A stretch of 64,000 nucleotides of DNA from Serratia nevei (GCF_037948395.1 NZ_CP149940.1:4836001-4900000); one strand, 5' to 3'; positions 29,754-39,919 are shown, counted from the first letter of the stretch. The notes: generated from the sequence alone by a model not told the origin. Program-made: numbers and translations.

Positions 29754-29768
29754 GGGGGGGAGGATGAG
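29754..29768 (+). promoter_or_regulatory. MalT box of the malE promoter
   Basis: A run of Gs followed by AGGATGAG; the core GGATGA is at 29762-29767. It lies about 25 bases upstream of a TATTAC -10 candidate, the expected position for MalT-activated malEp. Confidence 0.75.
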
Positions 29769-29847
29769 AATATGTCGCGTTGTGACCCACTATTACCGCG
29801 AAACGTCTCTCCTTGATTTATGTGCCCACAAAAAGAAGGACTGGATT

Positions 29848-31041
29848 ATGACTCGCAGCATTACCCTCGCCCGCACGCTGGCGCTCTCGGCACTGGCCAC
29901 CCTGGTGCTCTCTTCTTCCGCCTTCGCCAAGATCGAGGAAGGCAAACTGGTTATCTGGATCAACGGCGACAAGGGCTATAACGGCCTGGCCGAAGTCGGC
30001 AAGAAATTCGAAAAAGACACCGGCATCAAGGTCACCGTCGAGCACCCGGACAAGCTGGAAGAAAAATACCCGCAGGTGGCCGCCACCGGCGACGGCCCGG
30101 ACATCATCTTCTGGGCCCACGACCGCTTCGGCGGCTATGCGCAGTCCGGCCTGCTGGCCGAAATCCACCCGTCCAAAGCCTTCCAGGACAAGCTGTTCCC
30201 GTTCACCTGGGACGCCGTGCGCTATGACGGCAAGCTAATCGGCTACCCGATCGCCGTCGAAGCGCTGTCGCTGATTTACAACAAAGACCTGGTCAAACAG
30301 CCGCCGAAGACCTGGGAAGAGATCCCGGCGCTGGACAAGCAGCTGCGCGCCAGCGGCAAAAGCGCCATCATGTGGAACCTGCAGGAACCCTACTTCACCT
30401 GGCCTATCATCGCCGCCGACGGCGGTTATGCCTTCAAGTATGAAAACGGCAAATACAACATCAAGGATGTCGGCGTCGCCAACGCCGGTTCGCAGGCCGG
30501 TCTGCAGTTCATCGTCGATCTGGTGAAAAACAAGCACATCAACGCCGATACCGACTACTCGATCGCCGAAGCCGCGTTCAACAAAGGCCAGACCGCGATG
30601 ACCATCAACGGGCCGTGGGCCTGGAACAACATCGAGCAGAGCAAAATCAACTACGGCGTGACGCTGCTGCCAACCTTCAAAGGCAAACCGTCCAAGCCGT
30701 TCGTCGGCGTGCTAACCGCCGGCATCAACGCCGCCAGCCCGAATAAAGAGCTGGCGACCGAGTTCCTCGAGAACTACCTGCTGACCAACGAAGGGCTGGC
30801 GGACGTCAACAAAGACAAGCCGCTGGGCGCGGTGGCGCTGAAGTCCTATCAGGAAGCGCTGGCCAAAGATCCGAAGATCGCCGCCACCATGCAGAACTCG
30901 CAAAACGGGGAAATCATGCCGAACATCCCGCAGATGAGCGCCTTCTGGTACGCCGAACGCAGCGCGGTGATCAACGCCGTCAGCGGCCGTCAGACGGTGA
31001 AAGCCGCGCTGGACGACGTGCAGACCCGTATCACCAAGTAA
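29848..31041 (+). CDS. malE: Maltose/maltodextrin-binding periplasmic protein MalE
   Basis: A 397-residue periplasmic receptor that delivers maltose and maltodextrins to MalFGK2 and to chemotaxis receptors. The signal peptide spans 26 residues (ending SSSAFA), then [20 protein letters not shown] starts the mature protein as in E. coli. Ligand-contact blocks include [40 protein letters not shown] and [18 protein letters not shown]. The ATG at 29848 is set by AAGGA upstream; an upstream in-frame ATG would precede the signal peptide. First gene of malEFG; a palindromic repeat separates it from malF and may explain its higher expression. Confidence 0.96.
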   Translation: MTRSITLARTLALSALATLVLSSSAFAKIEEGKLVIWINGDKGYNGLAEVGKKFEKDTGIKVTVEHPDKLEEKYPQVAATGDGPDIIFWAHDRFGGYAQSGLLAEIHPSKAFQDKLFPFTWDAVRYDGKLIGYPIAVEALSLIYNKDLVKQPPKTWEEIPALDKQLRASGKSAIMWNLQEPYFTWPIIAADGGYAFKYENGKYNIKDVGVANAGSQAGLQFIVDLVKNKHINADTDYSIAEAAFNKGQTAMTINGPWAWNNIEQSKINYGVTLLPTFKGKPSKPFVGVLTAGINAASPNKELATEFLENYLLTNEGLADVNKDKPLGAVALKSYQEALAKDPKIAATMQNSQNGEIMPNIPQMSAFWYAERSAVINAVSGRQTVKAALDDVQTRITK

Positions 31042-31075
31042 CGACGTCGTGCGGGATTAACATCCCCGAAATAAT

Positions 31076-31184
31076 TGGAGTTACACCGCGACGGCAAGTA
31101 CGCACATCCCCGGGAGCATAGATAACTATGTGACCGGGGTGAGCGGACGCAGCCAACAAAGGTGTAGCTTCAAGTATGAAGGGG
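31076..31184. repeat. Palindromic intergenic repeat between malE and malF
   Basis: About 109 bases that fold into a long imperfect hairpin. Outer arms are TTACACC and GGTGTAG; the central stem pairs CCCCGG (31109-31114) with CCGGGG and contains CATAG-ATAA-CTATG at its tip. The right end, GGTGTAGCTTCAAGTATGA, resembles the right arm of the repeat at 33745-33810. Such elements are multicopy in Serratia and Yersinia genomes by recollection; copy number here was not checked. Confidence 0.75.
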
Positions 31185-31223
31185 ACAAGTGCCCCGCCGT
31201 TGCTTCACAGAAAGGAACGCCCT

Positions 31224-32801
31224 ATGCAATTCGCTCACGCCGGGACGCCTGCGCGTAAAAAATCGAAGTGGTGGCAAAGCGACGCGCTGAAATGGCTGGT
31301 GGTCGGCCTGTTCAGCCTGGTGACCTGCTACCTGATTGTGTTGATGTATGCACAGGGTGAATACCTGTTCGCCATCCTGACGCTGATCCTGGTCAGCGCC
31401 GGGCTTTACGTCTTCGCCAACCGCCGCGCCTATGCCTGGCGCTATGTGTATCCCGGCGTCGCCGGCATGGGGCTGTTCGTCCTGTTCCCGCTGATCTGCA
31501 CCATCGCCATCGCCTTTACCAACTACAGCAGCACCAACCAGCTGACTTTTGAACGCGCGCAATCGGTGCTGATGCAGCGCCAATTCCAGAGCGGCAAAAC
31601 CTTTACCTTCGGCCTCTACCCGGCGGAAAACCAGCAGTGGCGCCTGCAGCTGACGCCACCGGACAGCGAACAGCCGCTGATCTCCGAACCTTTCCGCCTC
31701 GACGCCGCCGCGCCGCAAACCCTGAAGCTGACGGCGCAGAGCGCCGCGCCGCAGGGCGAACGCGCCACGCTGCGGGTGATCACCCAGAACCGGCAAGCGC
31801 TGAGCCAGCTGGTGGCGCAGCTGCCCGACGGCGGGGAATTGCGCATGAGCTCCCTGCGCCAGTTCTCCGGCACCCGCCCGCTGTATGCGCTGGGCAAAGA
31901 CGGCAGCACGCTGACCAATAACCAGACTCAGGTGCGCTACCGGCCGAACGGCGACACCGGCTTCTATCAGGCGATCAACGCCGACGGCGGCTGGGCGCAG
32001 GAAACCCTGAGCCCGGGCTATACCGTCACCACCGGCTGGAAAAACTTCCTGCGGGTGCTGCAGGACGAAGGCATCAAGAAACCGTTCGTGTCGATCTTCA
32101 TCTGGACCATCGTGTTCTCGGTGATGACGGTGATCCTCACCGTGGCGGTCGGCATGGTGTTGGCCTGCGTGGTGCAGTGGGAGGCGCTGAAAGGCAAGGC
32201 GATCTACCGCGTGCTGCTGATCCTGCCCTATGCGGTGCCGTCATTCATCTCGATCCTGATCTTCAAAGGTTTGTTCAACCAGAGCTTCGGCGAGATCAAC
32301 ATGATGCTCAGCCATCTGTTCGGCATCAAACCGGCCTGGTTCAGCGATCCGCTCACCGCCAAGAGCATGATCCTGATCGTCAACACCTGGCTCGGCTACC
32401 CGTACATGATGATCCTGTGCATGGGGCTGCTGAAGGCCATCCCGGACGATTTGTACGAGGCCTCGGCGATGGACGGCGCCAACCCGTGGCAAAACTTCTT
32501 CCGCATCACCTTACCGCTGCTGATCAAGCCGCTGACGCCGCTGATGATCGCCAGCTTCGCCTTCAACTTTAACAACTTCGTGCTGATCCAGCTGCTGACC
32601 AACGGCGGCCCGGACATGATCGGCACCACCACGCCGGCCGGCTATACCGATCTGCTGGTCAGCTACACCTACCGCATCGCCTTCGAAGGCGGCGGCGGGC
32701 AAGACTTCGGGCTGGCGGCCGCCATCGCCACGCTGATCTTCCTGTTGGTGGGCGCGCTGGCGATCCTGAATTTGAAAGCCAGCAAGATGAACTTCGATTA
32801 G
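31224..32801 (+). CDS. malF: Maltose ABC transporter permease MalF
   Basis: A 525-residue inner-membrane permease. After the first helices (about residues 25-95) comes the large periplasmic P2 domain characteristic of MalF (about 100-285). Then follows the permease core with the EAA loop [20 protein letters not shown] that contacts MalK. The substrate-lining region [19 protein letters not shown] is conserved. The ATG at 31224 has AAAGGA upstream and matches the family N-terminus; in-frame sequence upstream lies within the repeat. It is 11 bases before malG. Confidence 0.95.
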   Translation: MQFAHAGTPARKKSKWWQSDALKWLVVGLFSLVTCYLIVLMYAQGEYLFAILTLILVSAGLYVFANRRAYAWRYVYPGVAGMGLFVLFPLICTIAIAFTNYSSTNQLTFERAQSVLMQRQFQSGKTFTFGLYPAENQQWRLQLTPPDSEQPLISEPFRLDAAAPQTLKLTAQSAAPQGERATLRVITQNRQALSQLVAQLPDGGELRMSSLRQFSGTRPLYALGKDGSTLTNNQTQVRYRPNGDTGFYQAINADGGWAQETLSPGYTVTTGWKNFLRVLQDEGIKKPFVSIFIWTIVFSVMTVILTVAVGMVLACVVQWEALKGKAIYRVLLILPYAVPSFISILIFKGLFNQSFGEINMMLSHLFGIKPAWFSDPLTAKSMILIVNTWLGYPYMMILCMGLLKAIPDDLYEASAMDGANPWQNFFRITLPLLIKPLTPLMIASFAFNFNNFVLIQLLTNGGPDMIGTTTPAGYTDLLVSYTYRIAFEGGGGQDFGLAAAIATLIFLLVGALAILNLKASKMNFD

Positions 32802-32812
32802 GGAGAATAACG

Positions 32813-33703
32813 ATGGCCATGGTTCAACCCAAGTCCCAGCGCCTGCGCCTGTGGATCACCCATATTTTGATGTTGTGCTTTATCGCCCTGATCATGTTCC
32901 CGCTTCTGATGGTGGTGGCCATCTCGCTGCGCTCCGGCAACTTCGCCACCGGCAGCCTGATACCGGAAACCCTCTCCTGGGATCACTGGCGGCTGGCGCT
33001 CGGCTTCAGCGTCACCCACGCCGACGGCAGCGTGACGCCGCCGCCGTTCCCGGTGCTGCTGTGGCTGTGGAACTCCATCAAGATAGCGGCGATCACCGCC
33101 ATCGGCATCGTGACGCTATCCACCACCTGCGCCTACGCCTTCGCCCGCATGCGTTTTCGCGGCAAGAGCACGCTGCTGAAGAGCATGCTGATATTCCAGA
33201 TGTTCCCGGCGGTGCTGTCGCTGGTGGCGCTGTATGCGCTGTTCGATCGCCTGGGCCAGTACATTCCGTTTATCGGCCTGAACACCCACGGCGGCGTGAT
33301 CTTCGCCTACATGGGCGGCATCGCGCTGCACGTCTGGACCATCAAGGGCTATTTCGAAACCATCGACAACTCGCTGGAAGAGGCGGCGGCGCTGGACGGC
33401 GCCACGCCGTGGCAGGCATTCCGTCTGGTGCTGCTGCCGCTGTCGGTGCCGATTCTGGCGGTGGTGTTCATTCTGTCGTTTATCGCCGCCATCACCGAAG
33501 TGCCGGTAGCGTCGCTGCTGCTGCGCGATGTGAACAGCTACACGCTGGCGGTGGGGATGCAGCAATATCTCAACCCGCAGAACTACCTGTGGGGCGACTT
33601 CGCCGCCGCCGCGGTGCTGTCGGCGATACCGATTACCGCCGTGTTCCTGCTGGCGCAGCGCTGGCTGGTGGGCGGCCTGACGGCCGGCGGCGTGAAGGGG
33701 TAA
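32813..33703 (+). CDS. malG: Maltose ABC transporter permease MalG
   Basis: A 296-residue inner-membrane permease with six predicted helices, partner of MalF. The N-terminus ([20 protein letters not shown]) and the EAA loop [20 protein letters not shown] are diagnostic. The C-terminal segment ending [14 protein letters not shown] is the MalG tail that reaches between the MalK subunits. Length is the same as E. coli MalG. Last gene of malEFG, followed by a palindromic repeat and a terminator. Confidence 0.96.
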   Translation: MAMVQPKSQRLRLWITHILMLCFIALIMFPLLMVVAISLRSGNFATGSLIPETLSWDHWRLALGFSVTHADGSVTPPPFPVLLWLWNSIKIAAITAIGIVTLSTTCAYAFARMRFRGKSTLLKSMLIFQMFPAVLSLVALYALFDRLGQYIPFIGLNTHGGVIFAYMGGIALHVWTIKGYFETIDNSLEEAAALDGATPWQAFRLVLLPLSVPILAVVFILSFIAAITEVPVASLLLRDVNSYTLAVGMQQYLNPQNYLWGDFAAAAVLSAIPITAVFLLAQRWLVGGLTAGGVKG

Positions 33704-33744
33704 TTTGTGCCACTGCAGTGCGTTTGATGTCTTTCCTTATCTTT

Positions 33745-33810
33745 TACCCTATGGATTTCAAGTTACAGCGAGTGCAGTCAACAACGCTGTAGCTTGAAAG
33801 ACGACGGGTA
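33745..33810. repeat. Palindromic intergenic repeat after malG
   Basis: A 66-base imperfect palindrome. TACCC and GGGTA are the ends, and the inner arms TTTCAAGTTACAGCG and CGCTGTAGCTTGAAA differ at one base that still forms a G-U pair. It shares the GTAGCTT(C/G)AA right-arm sequence with the repeat at 31076-31184, so the two are probably long and short members of one family. Confidence 0.75.
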
Positions 33811-33827
33811 ATGATATCCTGTGTCTT

Positions 33828-33852
33828 TGGCGGCCATTGGCCGCCATTTTTA
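33828..33852 (+). terminator. Terminator of malEFG
   Basis: TGGCGGCCA-TTGGCCGCCA followed by TTTTTAT on the plus strand, between malG and the convergent psiE stop. Confidence 0.85.
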
Positions 33853-33858
33853 TCTCCG

Positions 33859-34266
33859 CTATTCCCGTTTCAGCCGATCGGTGTTGGCCAGATAGAGCGT
33901 CACCACCAGCACCAATATCGCCGCGGCGTAGATCAGGGTATCGATGGGATTCTTGTGGTCCACGATAATCAAACGAATAATCGCGGTAATGCCAATATAA
34001 ATAAAATAGCGCAGCGGGAAATGATAACCCGACTCAAAATACTTGACGATCAAGGCGATAAATTCAAAGTACAAGAAATAAATCACGATGCCTTCAATCA
34101 ACAGGTATGAAGAAGACTCTTCGTTGTTGATAAATAACACCTTCGCCAAGTGGAGGGTCTCCTTGACCAGAAACACCACCAGAATTGCCGCCAGCAGCAG
34201 CAAACCTACGTTCAGTACCCGCTGCAGCCCTTTCGCTATCATGATCGAACGCGACGTTTTTGCCAT
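33859..34266 (-). CDS. psiE: Phosphate-starvation-inducible protein PsiE
   Basis: A 135-residue inner-membrane protein with four predicted helices. The sequence matches Psi[41 protein letters not shown] and [15 protein letters not shown]. Function is unknown; in E. coli it is induced by phosphate starvation through PhoB. I could not find a convincing Pho box upstream here. The gene lies next to malG as in E. coli, but the xylE gene found between them in E. coli is absent. Confidence 0.93.
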   Translation of the reverse strand: MAKTSRSIMIAKGLQRVLNVGLLLLAAILVVFLVKETLHLAKVLFINNEESSSYLLIEGIVIYFLYFEFIALIVKYFESGYHFPLRYFIYIGITAIIRLIIVDHKNPIDTLIYAAAILVLVVTLYLANTDRLKRE

Positions 34267-34491
34267 AAAACCTCTCTCTGAATACCGCTAATATGATTCA
34301 ACCGTGCCAATATAGGCATTGTCTTAAAAATTATGCCCCGCGCGAAAGCACTTTAAACTCCATTTAATTCATAAAGTTATAATAAGATGTTTCTGGCTTA
34401 TAGATTTGTAGCAAATCGAAATGTCAACTATCATGGGTCACAGAGATCTTTACATAAAACCAATAACCTCGAATTAACAAGGGAATTCTTT

Positions 34492-35928
34492 ATGCGCGCT
34501 AAACTTAACGGACTGGTCGCTGCGGGCCTGTTTACCTGTGCATTGTCCGGCCACGCCGCCGGCCTGGTAACCCCTGACAACGATCTACGTAACGATCTCG
34601 CCTGGTTGTCTGACCGCGGCGTTATCAACGTCAGCCTGTCCACCTGGCCGCTGAGCCAGGAAGAGATCAGTTCCGTTATCGCGCAGGCCAAGCCGGTCAC
34701 CAATACCGAGAAAAACGTCATCGACCGCGTGCAGCGCCGTGTCGATGCCTTGAAAGCCAACATCCGCGTCAGCGGTTACGCGTCAACGGATAAACCCGGT
34801 ACCCCGCAGGGCTTCGGCCAAAATGAGTACGCCGACGATCGCCTGACCATCGGCGCCGGCGCCAACGGCGAGTTCTGGGACGTGCGTCTGCAGGGTTCGG
34901 TGGAAGGCGATCAGCGCGTCAGCGATGGCTCCAAATTCAATATGAACGGCTCCTACGGCGCGGTGAAAATCTGGAACCAATGGCTCTCCTTCGGCGAAGT
35001 TTCCCAGTGGTGGGGCCCTGGCTACGACGGCAGCCTGATCCGCTCCGACGCCGCGCGCCCGGTGGCAGGCTTCATGCTGCAGCGAGCCGACCAATCGCCG
35101 TTTGAAACCCCGTGGCTGTCGTGGATCGGCCGCTGGCAATACCAGCTGAGCGCCGGCCAGCTGTCGCAGTACAGTTCAGTACCGCACACCAAACTGATCG
35201 GTGGCCGTTTTACCATGATGCCGACCGACTTCCTGGAGCTGGGTGCTTCACGCATCATGATGTGGGGTGGCGAGGGCCGACCGCAGTCGTGGAGCTCGTT
35301 CTGGGACGGCTTCACCGGTAAAGATAACGATGATTCAGGTAAAGGCAACGATCCGGGCAACCAGCTCGCCGGTTTCGATTTCAAACTGAAAATGCAGCCG
35401 CTGATCGGCCTGCCGGTTAGCCTGTATGGTCAATTGGTGGGTGAAGATGAGGCAGGCTATCTGCCATCGCAAAACACCTATCTGCTCGGTTTGGAAGGCC
35501 ACCCGGAATGGGGCCCGACAACCATTAACTGGTATATCGAAGGGTCAGACACCCGTTCGGATATGAGCCGCAAAAACTATGTGTACACACACTATACCTA
35601 CAAAGGCGGCTACTACCAGCAGGGTTACCCGCTGGGCCATGCTATGGGCGGCGACGGCCAGATGCTGTCTGGCCGCGTAGAGCTGGTGCTGGACGACAGC
35701 CAGCGCTGGAGCACCCGCGTGGTTTACGCCAAGGTGAACCCGCTGAGCCAAAGCATCAACCAGGCGTTCCCGAAATCCGATACGTTGAAGGGCATTCAGG
35801 TCGGTTGGGGTTACACCTTCCCGTCTCAGGTTAAGTTCGATACCAGCCTGTGGTACACCGATAACGATCACAGCACCGCCGATGACGTGGGCGCGGGCGT
35901 CAGCTTCGAAGTGCCGATCAACCTGTAA
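34492..35928 (+). CDS. wzi: Wzi-family outer-membrane capsule assembly protein
   Basis: A 478-residue outer-membrane beta-barrel matching Klebsiella/E. coli Wzi along its length. Wzi is a surface lectin that anchors group 1-type capsule or related exopolysaccharide. The signal peptide ends near GHAA. The conserved N-terminal block NDLRNDLAWLSDRGVINVSL (helical bundle) is followed by barrel motifs WNQWLSFGEVSQWWGPGY, LGASRIMMWGGEGRP and GYYQQGYPLGHAMGGDGQ. The ATG at 34492 is set by the signal peptide. It stands alone, with no wza/wzb/wzc or glycosyltransferase genes nearby, and is flanked by its own terminator. Confidence 0.9.
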   Translation: MRAKLNGLVAAGLFTCALSGHAAGLVTPDNDLRNDLAWLSDRGVINVSLSTWPLSQEEISSVIAQAKPVTNTEKNVIDRVQRRVDALKANIRVSGYASTDKPGTPQGFGQNEYADDRLTIGAGANGEFWDVRLQGSVEGDQRVSDGSKFNMNGSYGAVKIWNQWLSFGEVSQWWGPGYDGSLIRSDAARPVAGFMLQRADQSPFETPWLSWIGRWQYQLSAGQLSQYSSVPHTKLIGGRFTMMPTDFLELGASRIMMWGGEGRPQSWSSFWDGFTGKDNDDSGKGNDPGNQLAGFDFKLKMQPLIGLPVSLYGQLVGEDEAGYLPSQNTYLLGLEGHPEWGPTTINWYIEGSDTRSDMSRKNYVYTHYTYKGGYYQQGYPLGHAMGGDGQMLSGRVELVLDDSQRWSTRVVYAKVNPLSQSINQAFPKSDTLKGIQVGWGYTFPSQVKFDTSLWYTDNDHSTADDVGAGVSFEVPINL

Positions 35929-35942
35929 TTTGTTACAGACGT

Positions 35943-35970
35943 AAAAAAACCCGCCGCGGCGGGTTTTTTA
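35943..35970. terminator. Bidirectional terminator between wzi and pgi
   Basis: AAAAAAACCCGCC-GC-GGCGGGTTTTTTA, a strong GC stem flanked by A and T tracts, serves both convergent genes. Confidence 0.93.
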
Positions 35971-35989
35971 TTAGCTTCAGCTCAGGCGA

Positions 35990-37636
35990 TTAGCGCCATT
36001 CCTTGAAGCGGTTGATCAGCGCATTGGTCGAGCTGTCGTGGCTGCTGATTTTCTCGCTGCCCGCCAGCTCAGGCAGGATGCGGTTAGCCAGCTGTTTGCC
36101 CAGCTCCACGCCCCACTGATCGAAGGTGAAGATGTTCAGGATCGCGCCCTGGGTGAAGATTTTGTGCTCGTACAGCGCGATCAGGCTGCCCAGGCTGAAC
36201 GGGGTGATTTCGCGCAGCAGGATCGAGTTGGTCGGACGGTTGCCTTCAAACACTTTGAACGGCGCCACGTGCTTGACCTGCTCAGGGGTTTTACCCTGCG
36301 CCGCGAACTCGGCCTCCACCACTTCCAGCGACTTGCCGAACGCCAGCGCTTCGGTCTGGGCGAAGAAGTTGGACAGCAGTTTGGCGTGATGATCGCCCAG
36401 TGGGTTATGGCTGATGGCCGGCGCGATGAAGTCGCACGGCACCAGCTTGGTGCCCTGATGGATCAGCTGGTAGAACGCATGCTGGCCGTTGGTGCCCGGC
36501 TCACCCCAGATGATAGGGCCGGTCTGGTAATCCACCGGATTGCCGTTGCGATCGACGTACTTGCCGTTGGATTCCATGTTGCCTTGCTGGAAGTAAGCGG
36601 CAAAACGGTGCATGTACTGATCGTACGGCAGAATGGCTTCGGTTTCGGCGCCGAAGAAGTTGTTGTACCAGATACCGATCAGCGCCAGCAGCACCGGCAG
36701 GTTTTTCTCCGCCGGCGTTTCGGCGAAGTGCTTATCCATGGCGTGCGCGCCGCTCAGCAGCTGCTCGAAGTTGTCATAACCGATGGACAGCGCGATCGAC
36801 AGACCGATCGCCGACCACAGGGAGTAACGGCCCCCTACCCAGTCCCAGAACTCGAACATGTTGTCGGTATCGATGCCGAATTCGGCCACCGCTTTGCCGT
36901 TGGTGGACAGCGCGGCGAAGTGCTTGGCTACGTGCTGTTGATCGGCGGCGCTGCTCAGGAACCAGTCGCGCGCGCTGTGGGCGTTGGTCATGGTTTCCTG
37001 CGTGGTGAAGGTTTTGGAGGCCACCAGGAACAGCGTGGTTTCCGGGTTCAGCGGCTGCAGCGTTTCGGCGATATGGGTGCCGTCGACGTTGGAGACGAAG
37101 TGCATGTTCAGGTGATTTTTATAAGGGCGCAGCGCTTCGGTCACCATGTAAGGGCCGAGATCCGAACCGCCGATGCCGATGTTCACCACGTCGGTGATCG
37201 GCTTGCCGGTGTAGCCTTTCCACTCGCCGCCGATGACGCGCGCGCAGAACTGTTTGATCTTGGCCAATACCGCGTTCACTTCCGGCATCACGTCTTTGCC
37301 GTCGACCAGGATCGGGCTGTTGCTGCGGTTGCGCAGGGCAATGTGCAGCACCGCGCGATCTTCGGTGCGGTTGATTTTCTCACCGGCGAACATCGATTTG
37401 ATGGCGCCTTGCAGATCGGTTTCTTTCGCCAGCGCCTGCAGCTTCTCCAGGGTTTCCTGCGTGATACGGTTCTTGGAATAGTCCACCAACATTTGGTCGT
37501 TGAAGGTCGCGGAGAACCGGGAGAAACGATCGCTGTCCTGGGCGAACAGGTCGGCGATCCGTACGTCTTTCATCTGTGCATAATGTTGCTGCAGGGCTTG
37601 CCAAGCAGCGGTTTGACTAGGATTGATATTTTTCAT
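35990..37636 (-). CDS. pgi: Glucose-6-phosphate isomerase
   Basis: A 548-residue glycolytic enzyme interconverting glucose 6-phosphate and fructose 6-phosphate. Both PGI signatures are present: the one around [20 protein letters not shown] and the C-terminal [20 protein letters not shown], followed by [17 protein letters not shown]. Substrate-site blocks [12 protein letters not shown] and [17 protein letters not shown] are intact. Full length relative to E. coli (549). It is divergent from the antiporter gene, about 230 bases apart. Confidence 0.97.
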   Translation of the reverse strand: MKNINPSQTAAWQALQQHYAQMKDVRIADLFAQDSDRFSRFSATFNDQMLVDYSKNRITQETLEKLQALAKETDLQGAIKSMFAGEKINRTEDRAVLHIALRNRSNSPILVDGKDVMPEVNAVLAKIKQFCARVIGGEWKGYTGKPITDVVNIGIGGSDLGPYMVTEALRPYKNHLNMHFVSNVDGTHIAETLQPLNPETTLFLVASKTFTTQETMTNAHSARDWFLSSAADQQHVAKHFAALSTNGKAVAEFGIDTDNMFEFWDWVGGRYSLWSAIGLSIALSIGYDNFEQLLSGAHAMDKHFAETPAEKNLPVLLALIGIWYNNFFGAETEAILPYDQYMHRFAAYFQQGNMESNGKYVDRNGNPVDYQTGPIIWGEPGTNGQHAFYQLIHQGTKLVPCDFIAPAISHNPLGDHHAKLLSNFFAQTEALAFGKSLEVVEAEFAAQGKTPEQVKHVAPFKVFEGNRPTNSILLREITPFSLGSLIALYEHKIFTQGAILNIFTFDQWGVELGKQLANRILPELAGSEKISSHDSSTNALINRFKEWR

Positions 37637-37866
37637 AGCAACACTCTTAGGCTTGAGAATAAAAATGACGCGTTTGTCCGATTGTAGCCTGTTCGACTGT
37701 GATTATGATCTCTTTTCTTGCGATAGGCGCTAACTGTCAACGCATTGCCGCCTCGTTTCAGCTTTCACTCTATACTTTGGGCTAACGGCCTGTTAATCGG
37801 GGTTGCCGAATTGTCATCAGGCTGTGTCATCGTTGCTTATTTCGTCATTTGAAAGGGATCTCGCTT

Positions 37867-39675
37867 ATGGAATTATCCGCCCCGCTCATGTTGGTGCTTA
37901 TCGGCCTGGCGTCGCTGCTGGCGCAGTGGCTGGCCTGGCTGCTGCGCCTGCCGGCCATTTTGCCGCTGTTGCTGTTCGGCATCGTGCTCGGCCCGACGGT
38001 GCATCTGGTGCAGCCGGATCTGCTGTTCGGCGATCTGCTGTTTCCGCTGGTGTCGCTGTCGGTGGCGATCATCCTGTTCGAGGGGGCGTTGACGCTGCGT
38101 TTCGAGGAGATACGCGGCCTCGGCGGCGTGGTACGCAATCTGGTCACCGTCGGCATGCTGGTTACCTTTCTGGTCATCAGCCTCGCCAGCTGGTGGCTGC
38201 TGGATTTCCCGCCGGAGCTGGCGGCGCTGATCGGCGCGGTGACGGTGGTGACCGGGCCGACGGTGATCGCCCCGCTGATGCGCGTGGTGCGGCCGAACGC
38301 CAACATTAACCAGGTGCTGCGCTGGGAAGGGATCGTCATCGATCCGGTCGGCGCCATTTTCACCCTGCTGGTGTTCGAATTCATCGTGCTGAAACAGAAT
38401 GCGGAGTCCTATACCCACCTGTTTTGGACGCTGGGCGTGACCGCCGCCGTCGGCCTGATCGCCGGCGCGCTGTTCGGCTACCTGCTCGGCCTGGCGCTGC
38501 GCCGCGTCTGGCTGCCGCGCTACCTGCAGAACCTGGCGGTGCTGGCGATCATGCTGGCCGCCTTCGGCGTTTCCAACGCCATCGCCGACGAATCCGGCCT
38601 GCTGACCGTCACGGTGATGGGCATCTGGCTGGCCAACATGCGCGACGTCGATACCAGCGATATTCTGGCGTTCAAAGAGGAGCTGTCGGCGATCCTGATC
38701 TCGGCGCTGTTCATCATTCTGGCGGCGCGGCTCGACATCCAGGCGCTGTGGAACATGGGCTGGCCGCTGCTCCTGCTGCTGCTGGCGGTGCAGTTCATCG
38801 CCCGGCCGCTGTGCATCGCGGTATCGACCTGGCGCTCTTCCCTGCACTGGCGCGATCGGCTGCTGCTGTGCTGGATCGCCCCGCGCGGCATCGTCGCCGC
38901 GGCGGTCAGCTCGCTGTTCGCGCTGACGCTGCAGCGCAGCGGCTATCAGGGCGCCGACCGGCTGGTCACCGTGGTGTTCGCCATCATCATCGGCACCGTG
39001 GTGCTACAAAGCCTGACCAGCGGCATGATGGCGCGCTGGCTGCGGGTACAGCAGCAAAAGCCGCGCGGCGTGCTGATCGTCGGCGCCAACAGCGTGGCGC
39101 GCATGCTGGCGCAGGCGCTGATCAAGCTGAACGTGCCGGTGATCGTCACCGACAGCAGTTGGGAATACTACCGCCAGGCGCGCATGGACGGCATTCCGGC
39201 CTACTATGGCCACGCCTACTCCGAACACGCCGAGAACTATCTCGACCTGAGCAATATCGCCCAGGTGTTGGCGCTGTCGCCCAATCGCCACCAGAACGCG
39301 CTGGCGGTCTACCACTTCGGCCATCTCTTCGGTGAGGATCACGTGTTTGCCATCCGTTCGGGGGCGCCGCTGAAAGGGCGCGGCGCCAGCGCGGAAAGTT
39401 CGCGTTTCCGCCGGCATGAAATTTTATTTAATCAGGAAGCCACCTACGGCCGCCTGAGCAGCCTGCTCGCCAGGGGGGCCACCATCAAGGCGACCAAATT
39501 GAACGAAAATTTCGGTTGGCTGGAGTATTTGGAGAAACATCAGGGCGTTATCCCGTTATTCAGCCAAAAGGAAGACGGTTCTCTGCAACCGATTGGCGCC
39601 GGTTCCACGCCCGCGATGCCCTGTACGCTTATCGCGCTGGTACAAGATGAAAATCCCTCACCGTCTGTACGTTGA
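37867..39675 (+). CDS. CPA1-type cation:proton antiporter with NAD-binding domain
   Basis: A 602-residue protein. Residues 1-390 form a Na+(K+)/H+ exchanger domain with about twelve helices, including ILFEGALTLRFEEIRGLGGV, the region GPTVIAPLMRVVRPNANINQ and the ion-site EGIVIDPVGAIFTLLVFEF. Residues 400-480 form a TrkA-N-like nucleotide-binding domain (GVLIVGANSVARMLAQALIK), and a further C-terminal domain follows. The start at ATG 37867 is preferred over a TTG-proximal start six codons upstream. The family handles Na+ or K+ at alkaline pH; the NAD-binding part suggests redox or nucleotide gating. The stop codon overlaps the -35 of lysC. Confidence 0.87.
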   Translation: MELSAPLMLVLIGLASLLAQWLAWLLRLPAILPLLLFGIVLGPTVHLVQPDLLFGDLLFPLVSLSVAIILFEGALTLRFEEIRGLGGVVRNLVTVGMLVTFLVISLASWWLLDFPPELAALIGAVTVVTGPTVIAPLMRVVRPNANINQVLRWEGIVIDPVGAIFTLLVFEFIVLKQNAESYTHLFWTLGVTAAVGLIAGALFGYLLGLALRRVWLPRYLQNLAVLAIMLAAFGVSNAIADESGLLTVTVMGIWLANMRDVDTSDILAFKEELSAILISALFIILAARLDIQALWNMGWPLLLLLLAVQFIARPLCIAVSTWRSSLHWRDRLLLCWIAPRGIVAAAVSSLFALTLQRSGYQGADRLVTVVFAIIIGTVVLQSLTSGMMARWLRVQQQKPRGVLIVGANSVARMLAQALIKLNVPVIVTDSSWEYYRQARMDGIPAYYGHAYSEHAENYLDLSNIAQVLALSPNRHQNALAVYHFGHLFGEDHVFAIRSGAPLKGRGASAESSRFRRHEILFNQEATYGRLSSLLARGATIKATKLNENFGWLEYLEKHQGVIPLFSQKEDGSLQPIGAGSTPAMPCTLIALVQDENPSPSVR

Positions 39676-39700
39676 CAGAATGGCGATAACCGGCTATTCC
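39672..39700 (+). promoter_or_regulatory. Probable lysC promoter
   Basis: A perfect -35 TTGACA (39672-39677) and a -10 TATTCC (39695-39700) are separated by 17 bases, about 30 bases before the riboswitch. The TGA in TTGACA is the stop codon of the antiporter gene. Confidence 0.7.
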
Positions 39701-39730
39701 TAACAGCCTACTTGCGCACCCGGTGCGCAA

Positions 39731-39919
39731 GCCAGAAGAGGCGCGTCGCCCAGGTAGAGTGTCAGAGGAGCCGTTTCTCCGTTGACGGCACCCGAGGGGG
39801 AGCGACGCCGAGGTACGATAATGGCCGGCCATTATCGTATCGACTACAGGGGCTGAATCCCCTGGGTTGTCACCAGGGGATCGCCCACAGGGCGATCGAC
39901 AAGGTGGGGCGCTTCTGGG
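39731..39919 (+). ncRNA. Lysine riboswitch of lysC
   Basis: A lysine-sensing (L-box) aptamer in the lysC leader. The P1 stem pairs CCAGAAG (39732-39738) with CTTCTGG (39912-39918). The conserved junction sequences are recognisable: AGAGGCGCG at the 5' side, GGTAGAGTG, GAGGAGCC, CGACGCCGAGG, then the GGGGCTGAATCCCC and CACCAGGGG hairpins. The 111 bases between aptamer and lysC contain no hairpin with a U run, so control is probably translational or Rho-linked, as for E. coli lysC. A segment GGGGCG at the 3' edge could pair with CGCCTGCCCC downstream when the aptamer is unbound (inference). A tight hairpin (39711-39731) precedes P1. Confidence 0.92.

Larger units (their letters stand above)
29490..29847. 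promoter_or_regulatory. Divergent malE / malK-operon control region
   Basis: 358 bases between the GH13-like gene (minus) and malE (plus). It contains several MalT-box sequences, a good CRP site in the middle, and a plausible -10 (TATTAC, about 29791) for malE. The arrangement parallels the E. coli malEp-malKp region, where MalT and CRP form one nucleoprotein complex. Confidence 0.8.

Noticed and set aside
34267..34491. Pho box upstream of psiE
   Set aside because: No pair of CTGTCAT-like direct repeats was found on either strand.
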